From contig NZ_JACJHY010000015.1 in assembly GCF_014138625.1 (NCBI RefSeq), positions 93,075 through 157,074 of the forward strand: 64,000 nt of DNA, read 5' to 3'. Origin of the DNA: Aminobacter ciceronei. Lineage in GTDB: Bacteria; Pseudomonadota; Alphaproteobacteria; Rhizobiales; Rhizobiaceae. The stretch's first letter is position 1. Each line of letters begins with the position of its first letter. Below, piece by piece: positions 53,576 to 62,806 of this stretch. Made by a program: the position numbers and the translations under genes. Under the pieces are notes generated by a model. The model was not told the origin of the DNA and did not search any database. It saw nothing but the letters and a program-made list of their open reading frames with translations.

Positions 53576-55987
53576 ATGCTGAAAGTCGTCACAGAAGAGC
53601 TTGGGTTTGGGAAGGTCGCTCAAAACGAGCGGCCTATGTCGACTCATATCCCGTATTTGCGCCATGTCTCCGATACAGTGATCGGCTTGGAAAACGGCGC
53701 CTTGATCAGCGTCATCAAGCTCGATGGCCTGTTCTTCCAGACTGAGGATCAGGCCACGCTAAACATGCGCTCCGTCGTGCAGAACACGATGATCCGTGCG
53801 CTCGGTTCCAGCCGGTTTTCGCTGTGGTCGACGGTCATTCGCCGCGCGGTTGAGACCGAGATCGGAGGCGCTTTTGATGATCCGTTCTGCGACCTGCTCA
53901 ACAAGCGTTACATGGAACAGTTACGCCACAAGCGCATGTTCACGAACGAGATCTACCTGACCATCGTCAGGTCAGGCATGAGGGGTGCGCTCGGCATCGG
54001 TGACACCCTTAAGCGGATACTCAACAACGCCAGCCGCGACGGCCGCTCTCAGCAGTCTCGCGAGGACGTGACGGAACTGGAGGAGCTTGTCACCAACATC
54101 ACGCGCGAGCTCGAGAAATACGGCGCGCGCGCGCTCGGCATCGCTCGCCGCGACGGCGAGCCATATTCCGAACCCTGCGAGTTCTTCAACACAATCCTGA
54201 CCTGCGGCGTGCCACGCAAGATGCGGCTCCCGCGCATGGGGATCAGCAACTATGTCGGCACGTCTCGCCTACATTTCAGCAAGCGGACCATGCAGGCACA
54301 AGCCGCTGTCGACGAGGACAGCCGTTTCGGCGCGCTTCTGTCGGTAAAGGAATATCCCCCCTTCACAGGGCCGGGAATGCTCGACGGCCTTTTGCAAGTC
54401 AATCACGAGTTCATTCTGACGCAATCGTTCACGATTGCGGACAAGCCTATTGCTCAAGAGCGAATTACGCGCCTGCAGCGTCAAATCCAGGCCTCGGATG
54501 AAGCGGGCAGCTCGGTCGAACACGACATCGATTTCGCAGTTGACAGCCTGATGAACCAGGAAGCCGTTTTCGGCTTCCACCATCTGACACTGTTGTGCCT
54601 GTCGCGCGATCTGGAGGGCGTGAGCAAGGCGGTCTCCGAGCTTGGGGCATGCCTCACCGACATGAACATCAACTGGCTGCGCGAGGATATGAACCTCGAA
54701 GCAGCCTTTTGGGCGCAATTGCCGGGAAATCACAGTTACATCGCCCGCAAGGCGTTGCTGTCGAGCGGCAATTTCGCCGGTTTGTCGTCAATGCACAATT
54801 TCGCGACGGGACAATCTGACGGCGCGCATTGGGGCTTGCCGATCACGATCCTCGAAACGACGTCGCAAACGCCGTACTGGTTCAACTTTCATCAACGCGA
54901 CATTGGCCATTTCCTCGTCACCGGTCCAACCGGCTCGGGCAAAACCGTCGGCCTGACGTTCTTGCTTGCCCAGGCTATGCGTATCAATCCCGCGCCCAAG
55001 GCAGTTTTCTTTGACAAAGATCGCGGTGCGGAGATCTTCATTCGGGCGGTTGGCGGCACCTACGAGGTACTGTCCCCGGAAACACCCACCGGCTTCAACC
55101 CTCTGCAGCTCGAGAACACCGGATCGAACCGGGAATTTCTCCTGCGGCTGCTAAAGGCAATGCTTCGCGCCAACGATCGTCGCGACTTTAGCCAGGAAGA
55201 CGAAGATACACTCGAAAAGGCCTTGGCTCGGCTCATGCAAGAGCCCGCGGCTGAGCGTAACTTGGTGAACCTTTCGACCCTGCTCGTCGGTCGCTCTCGC
55301 GCAGACGCCAACGACCTTCATGCGCGGCTGCGGCCATGGATCGACGGCGAAAAGGCATGGCTGTTCAACGCTCAGCACGACGTTCTGTCGTTCTCAGGAC
55401 ATCGTGTCTTTGGCTTCGACATGACCAACATCCTCGCAAATGAGGAGCTGCGCACACCGGCGCTGATGTACCTCTACCATCGGCTGGATGAGCTGCTGAA
55501 CGGCGATCCTGTCATGTTCTTCATGGATGAAGGCTGGCAGCTGCTCCAGGACGAGACCTTTTCGGCGTTCATCGTCGACAAGATGAAAACCATCCGCAAG
55601 CTCAACGGCATTGTCGGTTTCGGAACGCAGTCGGCGGCCGACATCGCCAAGGCCCGCGCATCACACACGCTGATCGAGCAGTCGGCAACGAACATCCACT
55701 TCCCTAATCCGCGCGCGGACGAGGAAAGCTACATCACCCGCTTTGGCCTGACGGTCAAAGAATTCAACTTCATCAAAAACACCCCGCCTGAGAAGCGCAC
55801 CTTTCTCGTCAAGCACGGGAATGACTCGGTCATTGCCCGGCTCGATCTGTCGTCGATGCCCGACATGGTCAAGGTCCTGTCGGGCCGAAAGAAGACGATC
55901 GAGGAGTGCGCAGCACTTCGGGAACAATACGGCGACGAGCCGGAAAAGTGGCTGGCTGAATTTTGCGGATGGGAGAAGGCTCAATGA
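53576..55987 (+). CDS. virB4: VirB4 ATPase
   Basis: An 803-residue secretion ATPase. The N-terminal CagE/VirB4 domain is followed by the motor domain with Walker A TGPTGSGKTVGLT (about residues 449-461), FFDKDRGAEIF, and Walker B VMFFMDEGWQLL near 650. It energises pilus biogenesis and substrate transfer. Its length is typical. Confidence 0.94.
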   Translation: MLKVVTEELGFGKVAQNERPMSTHIPYLRHVSDTVIGLENGALISVIKLDGLFFQTEDQATLNMRSVVQNTMIRALGSSRFSLWSTVIRRAVETEIGGAFDDPFCDLLNKRYMEQLRHKRMFTNEIYLTIVRSGMRGALGIGDTLKRILNNASRDGRSQQSREDVTELEELVTNITRELEKYGARALGIARRDGEPYSEPCEFFNTILTCGVPRKMRLPRMGISNYVGTSRLHFSKRTMQAQAAVDEDSRFGALLSVKEYPPFTGPGMLDGLLQVNHEFILTQSFTIADKPIAQERITRLQRQIQASDEAGSSVEHDIDFAVDSLMNQEAVFGFHHLTLLCLSRDLEGVSKAVSELGACLTDMNINWLREDMNLEAAFWAQLPGNHSYIARKALLSSGNFAGLSSMHNFATGQSDGAHWGLPITILETTSQTPYWFNFHQRDIGHFLVTGPTGSGKTVGLTFLLAQAMRINPAPKAVFFDKDRGAEIFIRAVGGTYEVLSPETPTGFNPLQLENTGSNREFLLRLLKAMLRANDRRDFSQEDEDTLEKALARLMQEPAAERNLVNLSTLLVGRSRADANDLHARLRPWIDGEKAWLFNAQHDVLSFSGHRVFGFDMTNILANEELRTPALMYLYHRLDELLNGDPVMFFMDEGWQLLQDETFSAFIVDKMKTIRKLNGIVGFGTQSAADIAKARASHTLIEQSATNIHFPNPRADEESYITRFGLTVKEFNFIKNTPPEKRTFLVKHGNDSVIARLDLSSMPDMVKVLSGRKKTIEECAALREQYGDEPEKWLAEFCGWEKAQ

Positions 55988-57069
55988 GAAATCGTCTGGC
56001 CCTTGGCTTGCTGGTGACAACACTCGCCACCCCCGTTCCGGCGATGGCGTCCGGTGTTCCCGTCATCGACGGAGCGAACCTCGGTACAAAAACGGATCGG
56101 AAGGACAAGAACGGCGAAATCGAAGAGACCGACAAGGACCGGTTTTCGATCAACAAGGGCGTGACCTGCTCTGTCTACAGGGGAGGTCGCAAGGACGATC
56201 CGGTCGCGGCCGCGCAAGCCAACCCTGAAATCGTCGGCCTGGTCAAAAGGGTCGCGAGGGAAGAAGGCGTCGACGAGAACCTTTTTATGGCTCTCGTCTA
56301 CCAGGAAAGCCGTTTCAATCCATGCGCCCAATCCGGCGCCGGCGCATATGGCCTCACACAGCTGATGCCGGGGACCGCAAGCGATCTCGGGGTCAATCGC
56401 TACAATATCGAGTCCAATTTGCGTGGCGGCGCCCGCTATCTGAAACAGCAGCTCAGGCGGTTCGGCGGCAACATGAATCTGGCACTTGCCGCCTACAATT
56501 CTGGTCACGGCAACGTCCAGAAATACGGCGGCATCCCGCCGTTCAAGGAAACACAGGGTTACGTCAAAAAGATCACGCAACAGTGGCTGCCAGCACTCGG
56601 TGGGGCGAATGGGGCGAACATCCCGATCAATTATGGCGGCGGCAGCACATCGTACACTGGCATGCGGGATTCGACTATCAACGCCATGGCGACGTCGCAA
56701 GCCACGCAGGAGAGCGGCGCCAACGTCGCCTCATGGCTGCAGCAACTCGGCGGCCTGACCACTGGAACTATTCAGGACAGTTGGGACCACAATTCCGGTG
56801 CGCGAAACGCCAATCTCGAAATGATGAACCAGGTCATCCTGCTCGGGTCGACAATGGCAGGCCTGTTCAATTCAAGAAACACGATGCAGCTGACCGAGAC
56901 GTCCGGCTCATCGCAGTCGTCCGGATACAAAAACAAAGGCGAAATGCCGCGCGAAACCACTGGTCTGTGCGACCCGCGCGAAGGGTTCGAATGGAGCCCG
57001 GCGGACAAGGCCTGTGTCCAGAAGCGCGAGCGTGAATCCACCCTCAACCTGCAACTCAAGCTTCAATAA
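55984..57069 (+). CDS. Second lytic transglycosylase, with VirB5-like N-terminus
   Basis: A 361-residue exported protein starting inside the virB4 stop (ATGA). After the signal peptide the mature start reads ASGVPVIDGANL, the same as in VirB5 encoded next. A linker then leads to an SLT domain (about residues 85-200) with catalytic Glu in VYQESRFNP, AYGLTQLMPGTA and AAYNSGHGNV. The last 160 residues, with a low-complexity middle and the terminus LCDPREGFEWSPADKACV, match no domain I know. The position between virB4 and virB5 suggests it replaces or supplements VirB1 and may contact the pilus tip. Confidence 0.82.
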   Translation: MRNRLALGLLVTTLATPVPAMASGVPVIDGANLGTKTDRKDKNGEIEETDKDRFSINKGVTCSVYRGGRKDDPVAAAQANPEIVGLVKRVAREEGVDENLFMALVYQESRFNPCAQSGAGAYGLTQLMPGTASDLGVNRYNIESNLRGGARYLKQQLRRFGGNMNLALAAYNSGHGNVQKYGGIPPFKETQGYVKKITQQWLPALGGANGANIPINYGGGSTSYTGMRDSTINAMATSQATQESGANVASWLQQLGGLTTGTIQDSWDHNSGARNANLEMMNQVILLGSTMAGLFNSRNTMQLTETSGSSQSSGYKNKGEMPRETTGLCDPREGFEWSPADKACVQKRERESTLNLQLKLQ

Positions 57070-57080
57070 GGAGACCTTCC

Positions 57081-57785
57081 ATGAAGCGCTCTATTCTCAC
57101 TGCGTGCTCGGCTCTCTTTGCTTCCGCGGCATGGGCATCAGGCGTGCCGGTCATCGACGGCGCCAATCTCAAGGTGGCCAAGGAAACGGCCATGACCACC
57201 GACAAGATCCTGAACACGAACAAAGACATCCTGTCGACTGTCGAAGACACGTTGAAGGCCGTCACCGGCGATCGCGGCAGTGATGCCAACCAGATGCAGA
57301 ATCTGGCTGTTGGCAACGGTTTCAGCGTGTCCTCTATGCCGTCCTTCGACAGCATCATGTCAGGCGGTGTGCCAAACTTCGGTGGCATGGGTGGCGACAT
57401 CAGCAAGATCGCTACCACCTTCATCAATGGTCTGCAGCTCGTAAAAAGCCTTTCTGGCAAGTCAAACAGCGGCTTTTCCAGCGACAAGTCCTATGAAGAG
57501 CTGATGAACACGGTCCTTGGCGTCTCGGCCCTTGTGACCGGATCGCAGCAGGCCGTGACAACGCGCCGGAGCGCCCTTGAGCAAGCGGGACAGAGCATCG
57601 GCCAGGCTCAGGACATCAAGGGGTCGATCGATCAAAACACCCAATTGCAAGTCCAGGCCGGCCTCACCATCAACGAGCTGATCGGCGTGATGAATGGTGC
57701 TGTCGGCTCCCTGCAGGCCGATAACCAGCGCCGGCTCACCGACATTTCCAACTCGAAGAAGGCATTGACCTACGGTGGCAACTAA
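57081..57785 (+). CDS. virB5: VirB5 minor pilin
   Basis: A 234-residue exported protein: signal peptide about 1-19, mature start ASGVPVIDGANLKV, then a long largely helical body (TTRRSALEQAGQSIGQAQDI, NTQLQVQAGLTINELIGVM) typical of VirB5. It is likely at the pilus tip and in cell contact. AAGGAG precedes the ATG. Confidence 0.85.
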   Translation: MKRSILTACSALFASAAWASGVPVIDGANLKVAKETAMTTDKILNTNKDILSTVEDTLKAVTGDRGSDANQMQNLAVGNGFSVSSMPSFDSIMSGGVPNFGGMGGDISKIATTFINGLQLVKSLSGKSNSGFSSDKSYEELMNTVLGVSALVTGSQQAVTTRRSALEQAGQSIGQAQDIKGSIDQNTQLQVQAGLTINELIGVMNGAVGSLQADNQRRLTDISNSKKALTYGGN

Positions 57786-57999
57786 GCCTGCTCACATAGT
57801 CAAGGCCTTGTTCGTGGTCGTGATCGCGGCCGGCGTTGCCGGCTGCGGTACGGTCAAAGAGAAAACGGCCCCCTGCAAGCGACCCGCAAATCTGACGTCC
57901 TACGCTGCCGATCCTCGCCAGGAATGCGGCCCGATGTCGTACGTCAACGGTGACCCGGCCACGGCCATGGCGGCGATAAAGGCGATGGCAACTCAGTAA
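57775..57999 (+). CDS. VirB7-like lipoprotein
   Basis: A 74-residue lipoprotein overlapping the virB5 end by 11 bases. Lipobox GVAGC near residue 24, then two more cysteines (APCKRP, QECGPM). By size and position it is the VirB7 or an EexN-type lipoprotein of the outer-membrane core complex; the sequence alone does not decide between them. Confidence 0.7.
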   Translation: MATKPAHIVKALFVVVIAAGVAGCGTVKEKTAPCKRPANLTSYAADPRQECGPMSYVNGDPATAMAAIKAMATQ

Positions 58000-58014
58000 G
58001 GGCGATCGGCGGCA

Positions 58015-59046
58015 ATGGAAGATTTCTTAGGCGACCTCCTCGACCGGATTGAAGACACAGGCAGAACCTTCTCGGAAAGGGCATATGGGATTGTCGGCAG
58101 CGAAATCACGCCGCTGCTCAATGTCCTTTTCCTGGCCTATGTCGCCTATTACGGCCTGCAACTCTTCATGGGAACGTCCAGGATCAGCGTTGCCGAAGTG
58201 ATCGGCCGTGTTGCCCGGATGGTGGTCATTTTACTGATCGTCAGAGAATGGAGCAATTTCGATACGCTGTTTTACAGCTGGCTGAACAACACGCCAGAGG
58301 ATGTCGGGCGGGCGATCCTGACGGCCACGGGAACCGGCATAACCGAACCGACTAACGGTCTGTCGATGATCTGGAAGACCGCCAATGAAGCGGCGGCGGC
58401 GTTTGCGGAACAGTCGGGCTACTTCGCCATTCTGCCGTCGATGATCGGCTTTCTCATCATGCTTAGCGTGGCAGTGTTTATCGCCGTCGCGCTGGCGATC
58501 CTGTTGCTGGCGAAGGTGATGATGTGGGTGCTGATCGGAACGGCCCCGATCTTCATAGCCTGCATGCTGTTCGAGCAGACGCGACGCCTCGGCGTGTCGT
58601 GGTTCCAACAGGTTCTTCTCTACGCGCTGATACCGCTGTTCATCTATGTGGTTGCCGCCTTCCTCATCGCCGCCATGGACCCCGAACTAACCAAGGTGAC
58701 GAATGCAGCGAACCAACGCCGGTTGCAGCTCAGCGACGTGTCGGCTTTCCTGCTGCTGTGTTGCGCAGGGGCGTTCGTTCTTTTCCATATCCAGGTGTTG
58801 GCGCAAAGCATTGTCGGCGGCGTCTCAGCGGGCATCGGCAACGTCGCCAGAGCTGTCGCGCAATACTCCGGCATGACGGCTCCAACGAAGGCACTCGACG
58901 TTACGCGCGGTGCGGCAGGGGTGGTCGGCAATGCCGGTATGCGCGCACGCGATCGTATCCATTCCGGCATGATTGCCAACATTCGCACGGCCAATGAGCG
59001 CACTGCCATGCAGGACAGAATCTCCAACAACAGCATGCCTCGCTGA
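58015..59046 (+). CDS. virB6: VirB6 polytopic membrane protein
   Basis: A 343-residue protein of the TrbL/VirB6 family with about six hydrophobic helices and the conserved tryptophan region VIGRVARMVVILLIVREWSN near residue 62, then AKVMMWVLIGTAPIF near 165. It forms part of the inner-membrane DNA channel. Confidence 0.87.
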   Translation: MEDFLGDLLDRIEDTGRTFSERAYGIVGSEITPLLNVLFLAYVAYYGLQLFMGTSRISVAEVIGRVARMVVILLIVREWSNFDTLFYSWLNNTPEDVGRAILTATGTGITEPTNGLSMIWKTANEAAAAFAEQSGYFAILPSMIGFLIMLSVAVFIAVALAILLLAKVMMWVLIGTAPIFIACMLFEQTRRLGVSWFQQVLLYALIPLFIYVVAAFLIAAMDPELTKVTNAANQRRLQLSDVSAFLLLCCAGAFVLFHIQVLAQSIVGGVSAGIGNVARAVAQYSGMTAPTKALDVTRGAAGVVGNAGMRARDRIHSGMIANIRTANERTAMQDRISNNSMPR

Positions 59047-59084
59047 GGCGGCTCGCTGGCAGGCAAAGTAAGGGCTGGATCAAT

Positions 59085-59777
59085 ATGGCAGACAACGAAG
59101 GTGCGATGAGGAGCTATTTTCAGGACGGCGATCGATGGGAAAACGAGATCGTCAAGAAGGCGAAGCGCTCCCGGTCGCTTGCATGGTTCGTGGCGCTGCT
59201 TTTCGGCGCGATCACATTGCTGGCGCTCGCAGCCCTCGTTCTCTTGGTCCCGCTGAAAAGCTTCGAGCCATATATCGTCGAGGTCGACAAGAACACCGGC
59301 TATATCGAGGTCAAGACAGGCCTGACCAAGCCGTTGACCCTGACAGAGACGCAAGCCATCACGCAAGCCAACGTGGTGCGCTATATCCGCCACCGCGAGG
59401 GCTATGACCCTTTCGCCATCGAAGAAACTTTCGGCGTTGCCGCTCTTCTATCGACCGGGGATGCGGCACGCGAGTTGGCAGAGCAGTACAGCGCAGCCAA
59501 CCCGAACAATCCGACCAAAGCCTACGGCAAAAACAAGCGCGTGCTGGTCGACGTCAAGTCCGTGACGTTCTCGAATGCCAGCACAGCACTGGTCCGGTTC
59601 TCGACAACGGAAAAGACCGACACGGATTCGATCGTCCGGCACTACATTTCGGTTGTGCGCTACCGGTATACGGAGACGCCGGAAACGAATGAATGGCGGT
59701 TTGAAAACCCCCTCGGATTCCAAGTCTACAACTACCGCCGCGACCAGGAAACGGTCACGCCGGGGGATGAGGGATGA
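59085..59777 (+). CDS. virB8: VirB8
   Basis: A 230-residue protein: cytoplasmic start containing FQDGDRWENEIVKKAKRSRS, one membrane helix (residues about 33-53), then a periplasmic NTF2-like domain with YEPYIVEVD-like FEPYIVEVDKNTG and the VRYIRHREGYD pattern. It is an assembly hub of the T4SS. Confidence 0.9.
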   Translation: MADNEGAMRSYFQDGDRWENEIVKKAKRSRSLAWFVALLFGAITLLALAALVLLVPLKSFEPYIVEVDKNTGYIEVKTGLTKPLTLTETQAITQANVVRYIRHREGYDPFAIEETFGVAALLSTGDAARELAEQYSAANPNNPTKAYGKNKRVLVDVKSVTFSNASTALVRFSTTEKTDTDSIVRHYISVVRYRYTETPETNEWRFENPLGFQVYNYRRDQETVTPGDEG

Positions 59778-60583
59778 TGAAACGCCTGCTGTTTTCGACG
59801 GCGTTTTCCGTCGCCGTCCTCACTCACGCCCATGGTGCGCAAACGCCTCGTCCGGGCAACCTCGACGGGCGCGTTACCAGTGTCGTCTATCAGCCGAACA
59901 ACGTGGTCACGGTCAATGCCACCTATGGCATTTCGACCATGATCATTTTCGACGAAGACGAGAAATTCGAAACGATCTCGCTCGGCGACACGGAAAGCTG
60001 GCAGGTTGCGCCTTCCGAGAAGGGCAACATCCTGTTCGTCAAACCGGTCGCCAAGAACGTCACCACCAATATGAACGTGGTGACGACGAAACGAATCTAT
60101 TTCATCGAACTGCACGACTATGCGCCAGAGGCAGGCCACAAGGTCTTCGGCGTGCGCTTCGTCTATCCGGAGAAGGATCTGAACGCCGCCTTGCGCAAGG
60201 AGGCGGAATATAGGGCGGCAAACCCCAACGTTTCGAACATCGACAAGGCCAACGTCAACATTGACTACTCATTTTCGGGCGACGCGACCCTGAAACCGTC
60301 GATGGTCTTCGATGACGGCAAGAAGACCTTCTTCAAATTCAACGGCCGCGTGCCGGCGATCTTTGCCGTTCAATCGGATTTTTCCGAGACGCTGCGCAAT
60401 TTCCGCAAGGAGGGCGAATATCTCATCGTCGATGGCGTCGCCACTCAATACACGCTGCGCGACGGCGATCGGTGGACGTGCATTTTCAACCTTCGAAAGC
60501 CCGACTTCGGGACCCCAGACCCCGACATCCTCGGCCCGGCTCCCGATCGCCAGGCTAAGAAGCGCTGGAGGAGCGGTAACTGA
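59774..60583 (+). CDS. virB9: VirB9
   Basis: A 269-residue periplasmic/outer-membrane core protein. Signal peptide about 1-22; FDEDEKFETISLGD and WQVAPSEKGNILFVKPV near residue 75 and the C-terminal FFKFNGRVPAIFAV and VDGVATQYTLRDGD are the usual VirB9 segments. It overlaps virB8 by 4 bases. Confidence 0.91.
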   Translation: MMKRLLFSTAFSVAVLTHAHGAQTPRPGNLDGRVTSVVYQPNNVVTVNATYGISTMIIFDEDEKFETISLGDTESWQVAPSEKGNILFVKPVAKNVTTNMNVVTTKRIYFIELHDYAPEAGHKVFGVRFVYPEKDLNAALRKEAEYRAANPNVSNIDKANVNIDYSFSGDATLKPSMVFDDGKKTFFKFNGRVPAIFAVQSDFSETLRNFRKEGEYLIVDGVATQYTLRDGDRWTCIFNLRKPDFGTPDPDILGPAPDRQAKKRWRSGN

Positions 60584-61809
60584 TGAAGCAATCTCCAGAA
60601 CTAGAGGCCATGCTTGCCGGCGACGATACGGCCATCGCCAACAAGAATGCCAAACGCAATCAGCTGCTCGGCGGTGCTGCGCTGCTAGTCGGTGGCGTTG
60701 TCGCCGCCTATTTCGTCCTCTCGCCCGCCAAGGAAACCTCTCATGACATCACCCAGGGCGACGAGGAGTTTCGGACCACAACGTTCCGTCCCCCGTCATT
60801 CGTGCGCGAGCAGGATAAGCCGGAGCCGCAACCCGACCCGGCGATCATCAATATTCCGCCACCGCCCGAACCGGTTGAACCAAAGGTCGACACGACGGGA
60901 TTCAACGTACCACCGCCGCCTCCCCCGGTTGCTGAGCCGGCCGTCGCGCCACCCACCGCGAACGAACCGCCACCAGAAGAATTTCCGCAACGCTACAAAT
61001 CAGGGCTGATCTCGCTTGACCAGGCCAAGGCTGAGGACGGCGCCGGCGGGCTCGGCGGCGCCAATGGCAGCGGCCCTACAGTCGCTGGCGAAGACCGCAA
61101 CAGCAAGTACCTTGCTGCCGCATCGAGCCTGGCCGACCGTGGTGCAAAAGCCACCCAACTCAAGCGCATTGATGCTTTGATCCCGGAAGGCACTCTCATT
61201 CCCGGCATCCTGGAAACGGCGATCAACAGCGACTTACCGGGGCAGATTCGGGCGATCACGTCTCAGGATGTTTATTCGTTCGATGGCCGCCGTATCCTCA
61301 TCCCGACGGGAACGCGACTGATCGGTGAGTATCAGTCCGATGTGACCAGGGGACAAAAACGCATCTTCGTCATCTGGACGCGGCTTATCCGTGACGATGG
61401 CGTGAGTGTCCGCCTGAACTCGATCGGAAGCGACAGTCTCGGCCGTTCCGGTCTCACCGGTCATGTCGACAACAAATGGCGCGAACGTTTCGGGTCGGCC
61501 ATCGTCCTTTCCATCGTCGGCGCCGGCGCCAGCTACCTGACCGGCTTCGGAAGCGACCAAGCGTCCGGCAAAAACAACGACGATGCCAAACGCGGCGAGG
61601 AGCTGGCGCGCGACACGATCGCTCAAACCTTCAGCGACATGGCCAACCAGGCTTTAAGCGAAAATCTCCGCATCCCCCCGACGATCAGCGTCGCCCAAGG
61701 CGAGCGCATCTTTGTTTATGTCCGACAGGATCTCGATTTCAGCGCCATGTACGACGATCCCGTCATCGAAGCGATGAAGGAAATTCAACGTGAACGTCGC
61801 CATAGGTAG
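60583..61809 (+). CDS. virB10: VirB10
   Basis: A 408-residue protein spanning both membranes: cytoplasmic start, one helix near residues 28-46, a long proline-rich periplasmic stretch (about 75-135) and the TrbI/VirB10 beta-barrel domain with IPEGTLIPGILETAINSDLP near residue 200 and PTGTRLIGEYQSDV. Its stop overlaps the virB11 GTG start by 20 bases. Confidence 0.93.
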   Translation: MKQSPELEAMLAGDDTAIANKNAKRNQLLGGAALLVGGVVAAYFVLSPAKETSHDITQGDEEFRTTTFRPPSFVREQDKPEPQPDPAIINIPPPPEPVEPKVDTTGFNVPPPPPPVAEPAVAPPTANEPPPEEFPQRYKSGLISLDQAKAEDGAGGLGGANGSGPTVAGEDRNSKYLAAASSLADRGAKATQLKRIDALIPEGTLIPGILETAINSDLPGQIRAITSQDVYSFDGRRILIPTGTRLIGEYQSDVTRGQKRIFVIWTRLIRDDGVSVRLNSIGSDSLGRSGLTGHVDNKWRERFGSAIVLSIVGAGASYLTGFGSDQASGKNNDDAKRGEELARDTIAQTFSDMANQALSENLRIPPTISVAQGERIFVYVRQDLDFSAMYDDPVIEAMKEIQRERRHR

Positions 61810-62806
61810 AGTCCCGAACCCTTATCACTTTCTTGATCGCGCGCTGGCTCCGCTGAAACCATTCCTGGAAGACCCGAGCGTCGTCGAAATTTCGATCAAC
61901 AAGCCGGGCCACGTCTATGTCGAACGTCTCGGCTCCGATCATATGGAGTACCACGAGATTCATGAGCTGACTGCCGCCGAAATCCAGAACATCGGTGAGC
62001 GCGTCGCCGGCGCGACAAGTCAGTTTATCAGCTGCTCCAAGCCCATTCTCAGCGCCGCGCTGCCGACAGGCGAACGCATTCAGGTCGTCCTGCCGCCGGC
62101 CGCTCCTGAAGGCGGCTCAATCTCGATCCGCAAGCAGGTGGTCAACAACTTCACGCTCGAGGAGTATCGCGACAGCGGCTCGCTAGACAGAGTATCGGTC
62201 GCCGTCGGCGGCCTAAGTGACATCGATCGCGACTTGATTGCCCATCTGCGCACCGGCCGAATCTATGACTTCATCCATACGGCCATCACGAAACGGGTAT
62301 CGATCCTGATCAGCGGCGGCACTTCCTCCGGCAAAACGACGTTTCTCAACGCATGCTTGAAAAGCATCGATGCCCATGAGCGCATTCTGACGTTGGAAGA
62401 TACACGCGAACTGTTCCCGCCCCAGGCCAACAAGGTGCACCTCGTCGCCTCAAAGGGCGATCAGGGCACTGCTGACGTGACGATTCAAAGCCTGCTCGAA
62501 GCATCGCTTCGCATGCGTCCCGACCGCCTGTTTGTCGGCGAAATCCGCGGCGCCGAAGCTTTCTCGTTCCTCCGCGCAATCAACACCGGCCACCCCGGCA
62601 GCATGTCTACTGTCCATGCCGACACGCCGATGGGTGCCTACGAGCAACTGGCAATGATGATGCAACAGGCTGGCATGTCGTCAGGTTATTCCAAGGCCGA
62701 TCTGATGTCCTACATTCAGATGGTCATCCCGATCGTCATCCAGCTCCGCCGCGACGGCGGCAAGCGCGGCGTGTCGGAAATCTTCTTTGCCCGGGATGAA
62801 TCATGA
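61790..62806 (+). CDS. virB11: VirB11 ATPase
   Basis: A 338-residue hexameric traffic ATPase. Walker A ISGGTSSGKTT near residue 175, Asp box RILTLEDTREL, and the His box GHPGSMSTVHADT near 268. It switches the system between pilus building and substrate transfer. Start is GTG at 61790. Confidence 0.93.
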   Translation: MNVAIGRVPNPYHFLDRALAPLKPFLEDPSVVEISINKPGHVYVERLGSDHMEYHEIHELTAAEIQNIGERVAGATSQFISCSKPILSAALPTGERIQVVLPPAAPEGGSISIRKQVVNNFTLEEYRDSGSLDRVSVAVGGLSDIDRDLIAHLRTGRIYDFIHTAITKRVSILISGGTSSGKTTFLNACLKSIDAHERILTLEDTRELFPPQANKVHLVASKGDQGTADVTIQSLLEASLRMRPDRLFVGEIRGAEAFSFLRAINTGHPGSMSTVHADTPMGAYEQLAMMMQQAGMSSGYSKADLMSYIQMVIPIVIQLRRDGGKRGVSEIFFARDES

